In this document: positions 51,715 through 59,382 of the stretch, in pieces
Layout of the letters: each line of letters begins with the position of its first letter
How positions within the stretch are numbered: the first letter of the stretch is position 1
Source of the DNA: Phycisphaerae bacterium RAS1
GTDB taxonomy: Bacteria > Planctomycetota > Phycisphaerae > UBA1845 > Fen-1342
DNA: 64,000 bases
Assembly (NCBI GenBank): GCA_007859745.1
Contig: SMLU01000001.1
Span: 496,001-560,000, forward strand
Direction: 5' to 3'
Position numbers and translations under genes: made by a program
The notes under the pieces: model-generated
What the model was told of the DNA's origin: nothing
Databases searched by the model: none
Seen by the model: only the letters and a program-made list of their open reading frames with translations

Positions 51715-51726
51715 GGCGATCTCGTC

Positions 51727-51752
51727 GGGGAGCATCGGCGTCCCGCCGGTGC
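51727..51752. repeat. Single family C arm
   Basis: GGGGAGCATCGGCGTCCCGC followed by CGGTGC is identical to the left arm at 1074-1099. No complementary arm follows. Confidence 0.75.
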
Positions 51753-51833
51753 GAACCGGCATTCGCGCCAGTTCACGATACTCCGCCGGCTGACGCGCGA
51801 GCCGAGCATGTTGGCCGCTGGCCCGGCCGTCTT

Positions 51834-51932
51834 TCCGAACCCGCCGCGCCAAGCGGCGGGGTGACGACCGTCAGCAGACGGCGCCACACAGATCAGCGAC
51901 GTCGACCCGCCGCTTGGCGCGGCGGGTTCGGA
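51834..51932. repeat. Family A element, copy 11
   Basis: Spacer gacgaccgtcagcagacggcgccac...cgacgtcg, close to copy 9. It lies between the cyclophilin and LD-carboxypeptidase genes. Confidence 0.92.
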
Positions 51933-51989
51933 CAGAGCTGCCCACCGAGCTTGCGTCGCCTCTGCTGCGCGGTTAGCAATGCGCTCCGC

Positions 51990-53081
51990 GTGGCCAAGAA
52001 GCGTGACGCCCATCCCGATCGCATCCACCTGCTCGCGCATGCCAACCCGCTGGGCAAAGACATCGTGCGCTTCGGCTTCGGCGAGCTGAGCGAGTACATC
52101 GACTTCATCGCCCGCCAGACGCCCCGCGGCTATCGCGTCACGTATTCGCAGCGCGTCTTCGAAGCTGAGGAGGACGTCCCCCGCGGCGGGCGGCGCGATG
52201 ACGCCGAGCGCGTTCGCGATTTGCAGCACGCGCTGGACGACCCGCGGACGGCGGCCATCGTGGCGCTCTCGGGCGGAGCCTATTTCGGGCGGATCCTGCC
52301 ACATCTGAACTTTGAAGGACTAAAGCGCCGCCGCACGCCGCTATGGGTGATGGGCTTCAGCGAGATGACGACGCTCGTGAATATCGTGGCGAGCTACCCG
52401 TGCGGGCGCGGGCTGTACTGGCTGTGTCCGAACTACCTGGCGTGGAAGATCGATCCGCCCGAGGCGGCGCGGGCGGCGTTCGCCGAGTTCTGGACGATGC
52501 TGCCGGCTGTGCTTTCGGACGGCTCATTGCCGCCCACGCCGCGGCGTGCGGCCCGCGCCAGCCATCCGGCGGACATGCGCAACGCACACGCCGGCCGCCA
52601 TTCAGGCGACGGACGGGCGGACGCGCCGCGGTTCCGGCATCTGCGTTCGAACGGTGCGCCGATCAGCGGCCAGCTCATCAGCGGAAAGATCACGGGCCGG
52701 CGGGCGCGGGTCATCGGCGGCTGCCTGAGCGTGCTGGCCGCCGCCCTGCCGGGCCTGCGCAGCGTGCGCCCGAGGAACTGCTGGCTGGCGATCGAAGACC
52801 TGAGGGAAGAGCCTTACCGGATCGATCGCTACCTGGCGACGCTGAAGCTTGCCGGCTGGTTTGAACGGCTGGCGGGCGTCATCGTGGGAGATTTTCACAC
52901 CGCGGATGAAGACCTGCAGGCGACGGTCGCCGAGTATCTGCATTTTCACCTGCCGCGCGGGGCGCAGACGCCGGTCGTCCTGACGCGCGACGTGGGGCAC
53001 GTGTGGCCGATGTCGCCGCTGCCGATCAATCGCTCGCTGCGAATTGGCGTAGACGGCCGACGGGTTTCGTTTTCGATTTGA
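51990..53081 (+). CDS. LD-carboxypeptidase-like protein (peptidase S66/MccF family)
   Basis: 363 residues. S66 peptidases cleave the terminal D-Ala from murein tetrapeptides, and MccF cleaves microcin C. Motifs are ALSGGAYFGRILPHL, the nucleophile region VMGFSEMTTLVN, LAIEDLREEPYRIDRYL with the catalytic Glu, and GHVWPMSPLPINRSLRIG with the catalytic His. Between the first half and the Glu region an Ala/Arg/His-rich stretch (about 190-230) looks inserted. I chose the GTG at 51990 (AKKRDAHPDRIHLLAHANPL); the frame continues upstream only through a family A repeat. No Shine-Dalgarno is evident. Cell-wall recycling is more likely than microcin immunity, given murQ elsewhere in the window. Confidence 0.83.
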   Translation: MAKKRDAHPDRIHLLAHANPLGKDIVRFGFGELSEYIDFIARQTPRGYRVTYSQRVFEAEEDVPRGGRRDDAERVRDLQHALDDPRTAAIVALSGGAYFGRILPHLNFEGLKRRRTPLWVMGFSEMTTLVNIVASYPCGRGLYWLCPNYLAWKIDPPEAARAAFAEFWTMLPAVLSDGSLPPTPRRAARASHPADMRNAHAGRHSGDGRADAPRFRHLRSNGAPISGQLISGKITGRRARVIGGCLSVLAAALPGLRSVRPRNCWLAIEDLREEPYRIDRYLATLKLAGWFERLAGVIVGDFHTADEDLQATVAEYLHFHLPRGAQTPVVLTRDVGHVWPMSPLPINRSLRIGVDGRRVSFSI

Positions 53082-53105
53082 TTCAGCCGGAGTTCAGGGC
53101 AGCGC

Positions 53106-53582
53106 TCAAGGCCCGGCCCCCGCCCCGCCGACCGCCCCCGGCCGGAAACTCACCGCGAATTGCACGTTCTTGAATCCGGCCCGCACGGTGGCGTCCATCG
53201 CCTTGATCACGAATTGCCAGCGCACCGTCGGATCGGCGCCGATCACCACCGGGTTCTCGGTATCGGCGCCCGACAGGCGCTTTTCCTGCAACGCCGCGTG
53301 CAGCCGTTCGAAGTCGCCGCCGGCGATCTGCTCGTCCATGAGCATGATGGTCACGGCGGCCGCGCCGGCGTCGAGCAGGGCGATCCGCACGCGCGGGTTG
53401 ATCTCGACCATCGCGCCACCGCCCGGCCCGCTGGCGGGGTCGAGCTCGGTCTTGAGCAAACCCTCGCGCACCAGCTCAAACGAGGCGCCCAGCAGGAAGA
53501 ACACCAGCAGAACCATGATGACGTCGACCATCGGGGCCAGGTTCGGCACGTTGTCGCCGGTGGGCGTCAGGTGGCGTCTCAT
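53106..53582 (-). CDS. ExbD/TolR-family protein (second copy)
   Basis: 158 residues. One N-terminal helix, NLAPMVDVIMVLLVFFLLGA, contains Asp20, equivalent to the proton-carrying Asp25 of ExbD. A periplasmic domain follows (about 45-150). With ExbB-type channels, such proteins convert proton motive force into motion. Its start overlaps the end of the upstream exbD paralogue (ATGA). It is the last gene of the ExbB-ExbD-ExbD cluster. A Gly/Ala/Pro-rich tail (PGAVGGAGAGP) ends it. It is convergent with the LD-carboxypeptidase gene, 24 nt away. Confidence 0.92.
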   Translation of the reverse strand: MRRHLTPTGDNVPNLAPMVDVIMVLLVFFLLGASFELVREGLLKTELDPASGPGGGAMVEINPRVRIALLDAGAAAVTIMLMDEQIAGGDFERLHAALQEKRLSGADTENPVVIGADPTVRWQFVIKAMDATVRAGFKNVQFAVSFRPGAVGGAGAGP

Positions 53583-54067
53583 GGCGTCGCCTCCGGCTCG
53601 CGTCCGGCGTTTGCGCTGAAGACGACATCGGAGATTTTGGACAGTCCACAGGCGCGCAGCACGACCTCGACGTGCTGGTACATCACGTGGCGATCAGCGC
53701 GGATCACGCAGCGGACGCGCTCGCCGTCGCGTGACGCCTGAGACGCGCGCCCGGCAAGATACGCATCGACGTCGGCGGGCTGGAGCAGCCGCTCCACGAT
53801 TCGCTTTCCATCCCAATCGGCCACCACGAACTCGGGCGTGTCGGGGTCGCCGGATTTCGACAGGCGGACGTTGATGACCACTTCCGGGCCGGCGTCGTGA
53901 CGATCATCGGTGGCAGCGGCTTCCGCGTAGGGCAGCAGAATGGGCTGGTGCTCGACGTCGACCAGGCGCGTGGCGAGCAGGAAAAAGACGATGAGGCACA
54001 TCATCACGTCCACCATCGGGGCGAGATTGAGCGTCATCGCGAATGGCTTGGGCGGGCGGAATTTCAT
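53579..54067 (-). CDS. ExbD/TolR-family protein (first copy)
   Basis: 162 residues. The helix MTLNLAPMVDVMMCLIVFFL has Asp20 at the same position as in its neighbour. The periplasmic part is acidic (AEAAATDDRHDAGPEVVINV, RVRCVIRADRHVMYQHVEVV). The two ExbD paralogues differ clearly in sequence and length, so they may form a heteromeric stator ring. It is 29 nt downstream of the ExbB gene and overlaps the second exbD by 4 nt. Ion coupling through Asp20 is inferred from family knowledge. Confidence 0.92.
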   Translation of the reverse strand: MKFRPPKPFAMTLNLAPMVDVMMCLIVFFLLATRLVDVEHQPILLPYAEAAATDDRHDAGPEVVINVRLSKSGDPDTPEFVVADWDGKRIVERLLQPADVDAYLAGRASQASRDGERVRCVIRADRHVMYQHVEVVLRACGLSKISDVVFSANAGREPEATP

Positions 54068-54096
54068 GGTATCGACGCGTCACTCGCGCGGCAGTA

Positions 54097-54945
54097 CTAC
54101 GTTGAAGTGCCTGCCGCAGCCGGCGGCGCCGCCCCTGCCGGACGCGACGCCGGCGCCGGGCTGGGTCGCGGCGGCTCGGCGGAGGAGACCGTCGGCCGGC
54201 GAACCGGGTCGGCGACGCTCTGCACGGCGGTCGCCGCTGCGCCGGTTGCAGCCGGGCGGAAGTACTCGAGCAGATCGAGCGCGTCGACGGTGGCTTCGAC
54301 GGTGAGTGAGTCAATGCGATTGCGGCAGGCGCCGAAGAACCCGATGCCGACGATGGCGACCGCCAATCCTAGAAACGTGTTGACGAGCGCTTCGCTGATG
54401 CCCTCGGCGAGCTTCCCGCCGCTGGCGCCTCCGCCGGCGCCCAGATCGCCGAAGGCCTTGATCATGCCCAGCACGGTGCCCAGCAGGCCCAGCAGCGGGC
54501 CGAGGTTCCCGATGATGTTCAGGTACTCGGCCTTTCGGAAGAGGCGGCCGCTCAGCTCGCCGGATTTTTCGAGGGCGGCCTCGTGCATGGCGTCGAAGCC
54601 GTGGCGGGCGTGGGCCAGCGCGGCGCTCATGACGCGGGCGAAAAAGGTCTGGCTCTTTTGCAGCGTCTCGACGCACTCGCGGAAGCTGCGGCCCTCGATC
54701 TGCCGTTTGGCGCGCAGGACCTGTTCCGGCGGGGCGATCGTGATGCGCCGCACGGTGATGAAATGCTCCACCACCAGCGCGCACACAACCAGCGAGCCGG
54801 CGATGATGAGATACGACGGCAACTCGATGCCGGCCAGGAAAATGTCCAGCATCGTCTGACGGTTTTGCGGCGCCTGGGCCAGCGCCGGCGCGGCGGCGGC
54901 GAGCCATAGGCTGATCGCCAGTAGCGCCCGTCCTGGGCTGATCAT
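54097..54945 (-). CDS. MotA/TolQ/ExbB-family proton channel with signal peptide
   Basis: 282 residues. An added N-terminal signal sequence (MISPGRALLAISLWLAAAAP, cleavage near ALAQ) precedes a first helix LPSYLIIAGSLVVCALVVEH. The large cytoplasmic loop and two C-terminal helices follow: IIGNLGPLLGLLGTVLGMIK and ALVNTFLGLAVAIVGIGFFG, the TolQ/ExbB signature pair. The Pro/Ala-rich tail is unusual in length. AAAGGATGA precedes the ATG at 54945. It is third on the minus strand after the VWA gene, and forms the stator with the two ExbD proteins. Confidence 0.92.
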   Translation of the reverse strand: MISPGRALLAISLWLAAAAPALAQAPQNRQTMLDIFLAGIELPSYLIIAGSLVVCALVVEHFITVRRITIAPPEQVLRAKRQIEGRSFRECVETLQKSQTFFARVMSAALAHARHGFDAMHEAALEKSGELSGRLFRKAEYLNIIGNLGPLLGLLGTVLGMIKAFGDLGAGGGASGGKLAEGISEALVNTFLGLAVAIVGIGFFGACRNRIDSLTVEATVDALDLLEYFRPAATGAAATAVQSVADPVRRPTVSSAEPPRPSPAPASRPAGAAPPAAAGTST

Positions 54946-55016
54946 GCGTTCATCCTTTTCCACGCGACGACTCCGAAAAGAACGCTCTGGCTTTCCGACG
55001 GCCAAGCCGACCGGAC

Positions 55017-56108
55017 CTATCGCCGGCGGATGTCGCTGCCGGTCACGATCTTGATCCAACCGTTGTTCTGCTGCGCGATGCGCTCCAGGCGGCGGGCGCC
55101 GTCGGTCATGCGCGGCGGAAGGTCATCGGACTGTTGCAGGAGCAACTCGTCGAACACGTAGCAGAAAATTCTAGCGTTGGCCCGTGCGTTGGCGCGCTTG
55201 ACCTCGCCTACCACGGCTTCGTCGAAGTAGCCGTCGGAGAAGAACAGGATGGCCTCGGGGTTCATGCTGATCGCGCGGCGGAGCGCCGGGAGCGGCTCGG
55301 TCCCGCCCATCGGACTCTTGCGGTCGAGCCACTGGATGAAGTCGCGGCGCGCATCGTCCTCGGCGGGGACCAGCTTCGGCGCAAAGCTCTCGGTTTTGTA
55401 TTGATCCTGCTGGCCGGTGGCGAGACTGAAGAAGACGATCACGTTGAACGTTTGGGAGGCTCTCAGTCCGGCGATCGAGCGCTTGAGCTCGCGTTTCAGA
55501 TCGTCGACGGCGACGATGATCGAGCCGGAGAAATCGACGACATAGGCGATGCGATTGGCGGCGATGGTTTTTCCCCACATGCCTGCGGTGCCGACGCCGC
55601 GCCCGCCGCCGCCGACGCCGGAGCCGAAGCCGCCGGTGCCGCTCTCGCCGGCGCCGGCGCCGACGCCGTGAAGGGAGAGTCGGCCTTCGCCGATGCCGAA
55701 GCTGTCGCCTTCGGAGGCGCCTGCGCCGGACGAGCTTTCCATCTGAGTGAGATCGCGCAGGCTGAAGTCGCCGACGTCGCTCAGGTCGCGCAGGGCGTCG
55801 AGCGCATCCGGCGGCACGTCGTCCGGCTGCGGCAGCGCATCGGCGCCGCTCCACTGAAACGCGCCGGCCAGTGGATCGCCGGAGACGACTGTTGCGCCAT
55901 ATTCGCCCGCCGGCGTCGCTGACAGGACCTGCCAGGTTCTGACCGCGAGCAGGACCAGCAGCACCGAGTGCACGACGAGGCTGGCGGCGGCGGGCAGTCC
56001 GAGGTGAACCAGCCAACGGAAATAGGGATTGCGGCGCTCGCGGTCGGCGAACGTCTCGGCGGCGACAGCGCGCCCGGCGGCGCCTGGTTTGTCGATTGTA
56101 CCGGCCAA
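55017..56108 (-). CDS. TonB-like membrane helix fused to a VWA domain
   Basis: 363 residues. One N-terminal helix (about 38-58) contains Ser43, His47, Leu54 and Thr58. Their spacing (4, 11, 15) equals the Ser16-His20-Leu27-Ser31 set by which TonB couples to ExbB/ExbD. After a Gly/Ser-rich linker (about 120-180) comes a von Willebrand A domain with the MIDAS motif VVDFSGSI (Asp192, Ser194, Ser196) and a later SPMGGTE threonine loop. No TonB C-terminal fold is visible. The start is TTG at 56108 with AAAGGG upstream. It is first in the cluster before ExbB, ExbD and ExbD. I infer a proton-driven envelope machine with a metal-dependent binding module. Confidence 0.85.
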   Translation of the reverse strand: MAGTIDKPGAAGRAVAAETFADRERRNPYFRWLVHLGLPAAASLVVHSVLLVLLAVRTWQVLSATPAGEYGATVVSGDPLAGAFQWSGADALPQPDDVPPDALDALRDLSDVGDFSLRDLTQMESSSGAGASEGDSFGIGEGRLSLHGVGAGAGESGTGGFGSGVGGGGRGVGTAGMWGKTIAANRIAYVVDFSGSIIVAVDDLKRELKRSIAGLRASQTFNVIVFFSLATGQQDQYKTESFAPKLVPAEDDARRDFIQWLDRKSPMGGTEPLPALRRAISMNPEAILFFSDGYFDEAVVGEVKRANARANARIFCYVFDELLLQQSDDLPPRMTDGARRLERIAQQNNGWIKIVTGSDIRRR

Positions 56109-56193
56109 AGGCGGCCCTTTTTCGGCGATCCGAAAACCTCGCTCAGACCGTCAGGAATCGCGAGCGTGAGGACGCGGCTGTGTTGATGAACAT

Positions 56194-56264
56194 CGCGGCT
56201 CGGATGTCACCGCTTCCTCACGGTCGCGGCTCGGATGTTGCCGCCACTACACGGTCGCGGCTCG
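56194..56264. repeat. Tandem 31-bp direct repeat
   Basis: CGCGGCTCGGATGT at 56194 and 56225, and CGCGGCTCG again at 56256, give a period of 31 bp. It lies between the VWA and DUF1844 genes. The core GGTCGCGGCTCGG also occurs at 23300-23315. Confidence 0.6.
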
Positions 56265-56267
56265 AAC

Positions 56268-56666
56268 TCATAACATCTGCGGCGCGGCCGCGCCGCCCAA
56301 CCCCGGGTGCGCCGCGGACGCCATCTGCACATAACGCATCCGCATTTCGTAGAGCACCTGGTCCAGCAGTTGTCGCTCGGGCGGCGTCAGGTTGTTCTTG
56401 GTTTTCTCGTCCAGCACCTGAAGCATGTCGATGAAGTGCTTGGCGATTTCGAGATTCGGCGGGATGCGCTCGCCGCCCGGGCCGGCCAGCGCCCCCAGCC
56501 CGGCGAGGGCCTGCACCGCGATCAGGTTCAGCAACTCGGCGAAGCTCGCCGCCGGCGTCTGCTCGTGGCCTTGCCCCTGCTCGCCGGCCGAGAGTTGCTC
56601 CTTCTCACGCCGTGCCTGGGCTTTCCAGTCGTCGTCGACGATGATCTTTCGTTCCTGCTCGGCCAT
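56268..56666 (-). CDS. DUF1844-family protein
   Basis: 132 residues. Start MAEQERKIIVDDDWKAQARR with a Lys/Glu-rich helix. The conserved part is ASFAELLNLIAVQALAGLGA, IPPNLEIAKHFIDMLQVLDE and NLTPPERQLLDQVLYEMRMR, which is the DUF1844 pattern known from planctomycetes and acidobacteria. Function is unknown. AGAGGAG lies 6 nt before the ATG. It is upstream of the VWA-ExbB cluster on the same strand, 159 nt away, so cotranscription is possible. Confidence 0.88.
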   Translation of the reverse strand: MAEQERKIIVDDDWKAQARREKEQLSAGEQGQGHEQTPAASFAELLNLIAVQALAGLGALAGPGGERIPPNLEIAKHFIDMLQVLDEKTKNNLTPPERQLLDQVLYEMRMRYVQMASAAHPGLGGAAAPQML

Positions 56667-56803
56667 TCGTGCTCCTCTCGCCGCCGCGCGTCAGGGGCGG
56701 TGCGGCTGGATTCTACACGGGGACCGGAGCGTTTGACACATTTACCGCCCCGGCCGCCGACCCCCCGGCCGCCGCAGCCGCCGGAGTGCCGGCCGGCCGT
56801 TCT

Positions 56804-56919
56804 TCCGAACCCGCCGCGCCAAGCGGCGGGTTGACTTCCGGGCCCGCTCGCTGCGCGTCGTAAAATGGCGCCCAGCGCCGTGCGCACCTCAACCCGCCGC
56901 TTGGCGCGGCGGGTTCGGA
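56804..56919. repeat. Family A element, copy 12
   Basis: Spacer gacttccgggcccgctcgctgcg...cgccgtgcgcacctcaac, the subtype of copy 4. It lies in the divergent gap 56667-57054, which has no other recognisable signal. Confidence 0.92.
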
Positions 56920-57054
56920 CAGAGGTGCCCGCCGAACATTTCAGAATCGCCAGGCGCACCCTGCGCGCCACCGCCCGCGCCGCCGGCGCACTTGCGATTG
57001 ACCTGCCGCGACCGGCGCGGCTAGACTCGTTGTCACCCTGATGGAGAGCACGCC

Positions 57055-57585
57055 ATGTCGACGCTGATGCCGCTGAATCTGAAGGGCTGGATCGACGAGC
57101 ACCGGCACCTGCTCAAGCCGCCGGTCGGCAACCAGTGCGTCTGGAAGGATCGCGACTTCATCGTCATGATCGTCGGCGGGCCGAACGCGCGAAAGGACTA
57201 TCACGTCAACCCGACCGAGGAGTTGTTCTACCAGGTCGAGGGCGACATCACGCTCCGCATCATCGAAAACGGCACGCCGCGCGACATCCCCATCCGGCAA
57301 GGCGACATCTTCCTGCTGCCGCCGGGCATCCCGCACTCGCCGCAGCGCCCGGCCAACACGGTGGGCATGGTCGTTGAGCGACAACGGCCGGCGGGCCAGC
57401 CGGATCACCTGCGGTTCTACTGCGAGAAGTGCGGGGGGGTGATCCATGAGCCGGAGTTCGACCTGAAGGACATCGTCAACCAGCTCAAGGTGATCATGGA
57501 GGAATTCTGGAAGCCGGAGAACGCCGCGCGGCGTACCTGCAAGAAGTGCGGAACCACCATGGCGCCGCCGGCGCCGGCGCGTTAG
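57055..57585 (+). CDS. 3-hydroxyanthranilate 3,4-dioxygenase
   Basis: 176 residues. Cupin enzyme opening the ring of 3-hydroxyanthranilate to give 2-amino-3-carboxymuconate semialdehyde, the step before quinolinate. Iron ligands are predicted at His50, Glu56 and His94 (RKDYHVNPTEELFYQVEG, GIPHSPQRP). The bacterial form's rubredoxin-like iron site is present as FYCEKCGG (Cys123, 126) and RTCKKCG (Cys162, 165). Substrate-contacting Arg46, Arg98 and Glu108 are conserved. GGAGAGC precedes the ATG. No kynurenine-pathway neighbour is in the window, so it is an orphan here. Confidence 0.95.
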   Translation: MSTLMPLNLKGWIDEHRHLLKPPVGNQCVWKDRDFIVMIVGGPNARKDYHVNPTEELFYQVEGDITLRIIENGTPRDIPIRQGDIFLLPPGIPHSPQRPANTVGMVVERQRPAGQPDHLRFYCEKCGGVIHEPEFDLKDIVNQLKVIMEEFWKPENAARRTCKKCGTTMAPPAPAR

Positions 57586-57612
57586 CCGTCCGCGAGGCGC
57601 GCCGTTTCGCAC

Positions 57613-57664
57613 GGGGAGCATCGGCTTCCAGCCGGTGCGCACCGGCTGGAAGCCGATGCTCCCC
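57613..57664. repeat. Family C element: perfect 52-bp palindrome
   Basis: Two 26-nt arms meet without a loop. The left arm begins GGGGAGCATCGGCTTCCAGC. Compared with 1074-1099, the inner pair G-C is replaced by T-A in both arms, a compensated change. Confidence 0.88.
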
Positions 57665-57713
57665 AAATCCGAAATATGTAATTTGACAGACCACTAGCAC
57701 CAGCCTGGATCGA

Positions 57714-59318
57714 ATGTTCGGCCAGCTCGCCAGCAACAACCTGGACTACGTCGTATTCGTCGTTGTTTCGATCGGCGTCTTCATCTTCTTTGTGGGCCGC
57801 ACGCGGGCGCTGACGTTCGAGCCCGCGTCGAAGTTCTTCGCCGCCGCCGCGCTGGTGATCGTGCTGGTTGCCGGGCAGTTCCTGGTCAACTGGGCCGGAC
57901 AGCGCGAGAAGCAGCGCCTGAGAACCACGCTCGAAGTCTTCGCGCCCCTGTACGCGGATGAGTTGCAGCGGCTCGGCCACGCGCGCATCACGCTCGACAC
58001 GCCCCCGGACGACCCGACCTATCTGGAGTTGGTGGAGGCCCAGGTCCGCTGGCTGCGGGTCAACGCGATCGCGGCCGACATCTACACCGTCCGCAGGCTG
58101 CCGGACGGCAAACGCGTCTTCATCGTCGATTCCGAAACCGACTACAACCGCAACGGCCGGTACGACGACGTGCGCGAAAGCCGCACGCGCATCGGCTTCC
58201 CCTTCGACGACGAAGACCCGGCCCTCGAACGCGCCCTGGCCGGCGAGATCACCTTCGACGAGCAGTTGATCGCCGACCCGTGGGGCACCTGGATCAGCGC
58301 CTGGGCGCCGCTGCGCGACAAAGGCGGGCGCGTGGAGGCGGCGGTCGGCGTCGACTACCCCGCCGCCCAGTGGCTCGACGCCATCGCCCGCGCCCGCTTC
58401 GCGATGATCGGCGTCCTGGCGGCGATGGAGGCGGTCGCGCTCGGGCTGGTGTCGTTCTTCGCCGTGCTGCGGGCCGAGGTGCGCCTGGCCGAACGGGCGC
58501 GGCTCGACATGCAGCAATCCAAAGTCGCCGCCGAAACGGCCAACCAGGCCAAGACCCAGTTTCTGGCCAGCATGAGCCACGAGCTGCGCACGCCGCTGAA
58601 CGCCATCATCGGCTACGCCGAGCTGCTTCAGGAAGAGGCCGAGGAGCTGGGGGCCGCCACGATCACCGCCGACCTGAAAAAGATCCACGGCGCCGGCAAA
58701 CACCTGCTCGGGCTGATCAACGAAGTGCTGGACCTTTCCAAGATCGAAGCCGGGAAAATGCAGCTCCATCTCGAGCCGTTTGACGTCCGGCTGCTGATCG
58801 ACAACGTCGTCTCGACGGTCGTGCCGCTGATTCGCCAGAAGGGCAATCGTCTCGACCTGGATTGCCCGGCCGACGTAGGCACCATGCACAGCGACGCCAC
58901 CAAGCTGCGGCAAAGCCTCTTTAACCTCATCAGCAACGCCGCCAAGTTTACGCGCGACGGCACGGTGCGGCTGGAGGTCGAGCGGCGCGTCTCCGAGAGC
59001 GGGATCGACTGGATGTCTTTCCGCGTCATCGACACGGGCATCGGCATGACCGCCGAGCAGCAGGGCCGCCTCTTCGAGGCCTATGCGCAGGCGGCGTCGT
59101 CAACGGCCAGCCGTTATGGCGGCACCGGCCTGGGCCTGGCGATCACGCGCCGTTTCTGCCGGCTGATGGGCGGCGACGTGATCGTGCGCAGTGAACTTGG
59201 CAAGGGCAGCACGTTTGAAATCTCGCTGCCGGCGCTGGTGATCGAAACGAAGGGCAGCACGGCGGTGAAGGCGGTGAGTCCGGCGATGCTGGAGCATCTT
59301 TCAGGGTCCGGAGCCTGA
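57714..59318 (+). CDS. Sensor histidine kinase
   Basis: 534 residues. Two N-terminal helices ([40 protein letters not shown]), an extracytoplasmic sensor of about 165 residues ([20 protein letters not shown]), a third helix near 233-255, then HisKA with His289 ([16 protein letters not shown]). The ATPase domain has [23 protein letters not shown] and [12 protein letters not shown]. No receiver or HAMP domain is clear. A TTGACA hexamer lies at 57683-57688, but the matching -10 before the ATG is poor. No response regulator is adjacent, so the partner is unknown. Confidence 0.9.
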   Translation: MFGQLASNNLDYVVFVVVSIGVFIFFVGRTRALTFEPASKFFAAAALVIVLVAGQFLVNWAGQREKQRLRTTLEVFAPLYADELQRLGHARITLDTPPDDPTYLELVEAQVRWLRVNAIAADIYTVRRLPDGKRVFIVDSETDYNRNGRYDDVRESRTRIGFPFDDEDPALERALAGEITFDEQLIADPWGTWISAWAPLRDKGGRVEAAVGVDYPAAQWLDAIARARFAMIGVLAAMEAVALGLVSFFAVLRAEVRLAERARLDMQQSKVAAETANQAKTQFLASMSHELRTPLNAIIGYAELLQEEAEELGAATITADLKKIHGAGKHLLGLINEVLDLSKIEAGKMQLHLEPFDVRLLIDNVVSTVVPLIRQKGNRLDLDCPADVGTMHSDATKLRQSLFNLISNAAKFTRDGTVRLEVERRVSESGIDWMSFRVIDTGIGMTAEQQGRLFEAYAQAASSTASRYGGTGLGLAITRRFCRLMGGDVIVRSELGKGSTFEISLPALVIETKGSTAVKAVSPAMLEHLSGSGA

Positions 59319-59324
59319 GTAGGA

Positions 59325-59370
59325 TGGGCCGTGCCCACCATCATCGCTTACCAAAGGTGGGCACGGCCCA
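59325..59370. terminator. Bidirectional terminator-like palindrome
   Basis: Perfect 15-nt arms TGGGCCGTGCCCACC and GGTGGGCACGGCCCA around a 16-nt loop, between two convergent genes. There is no T tract. Confidence 0.6.
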
Positions 59371-59382
59371 CCCGACACCACA

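Noticed and set aside
5889-56919. Family A repeats as a CRISPR array
   Set aside because: Copies are scattered singly over 50 kb, palindromic and paired, with no regular spacers and no cas genes.
445-59370. All palindromes as Rho-independent terminators
   Set aside because: Only one copy (35892-35966) is followed by a T tract, and many lie in divergent gaps or inside operons.
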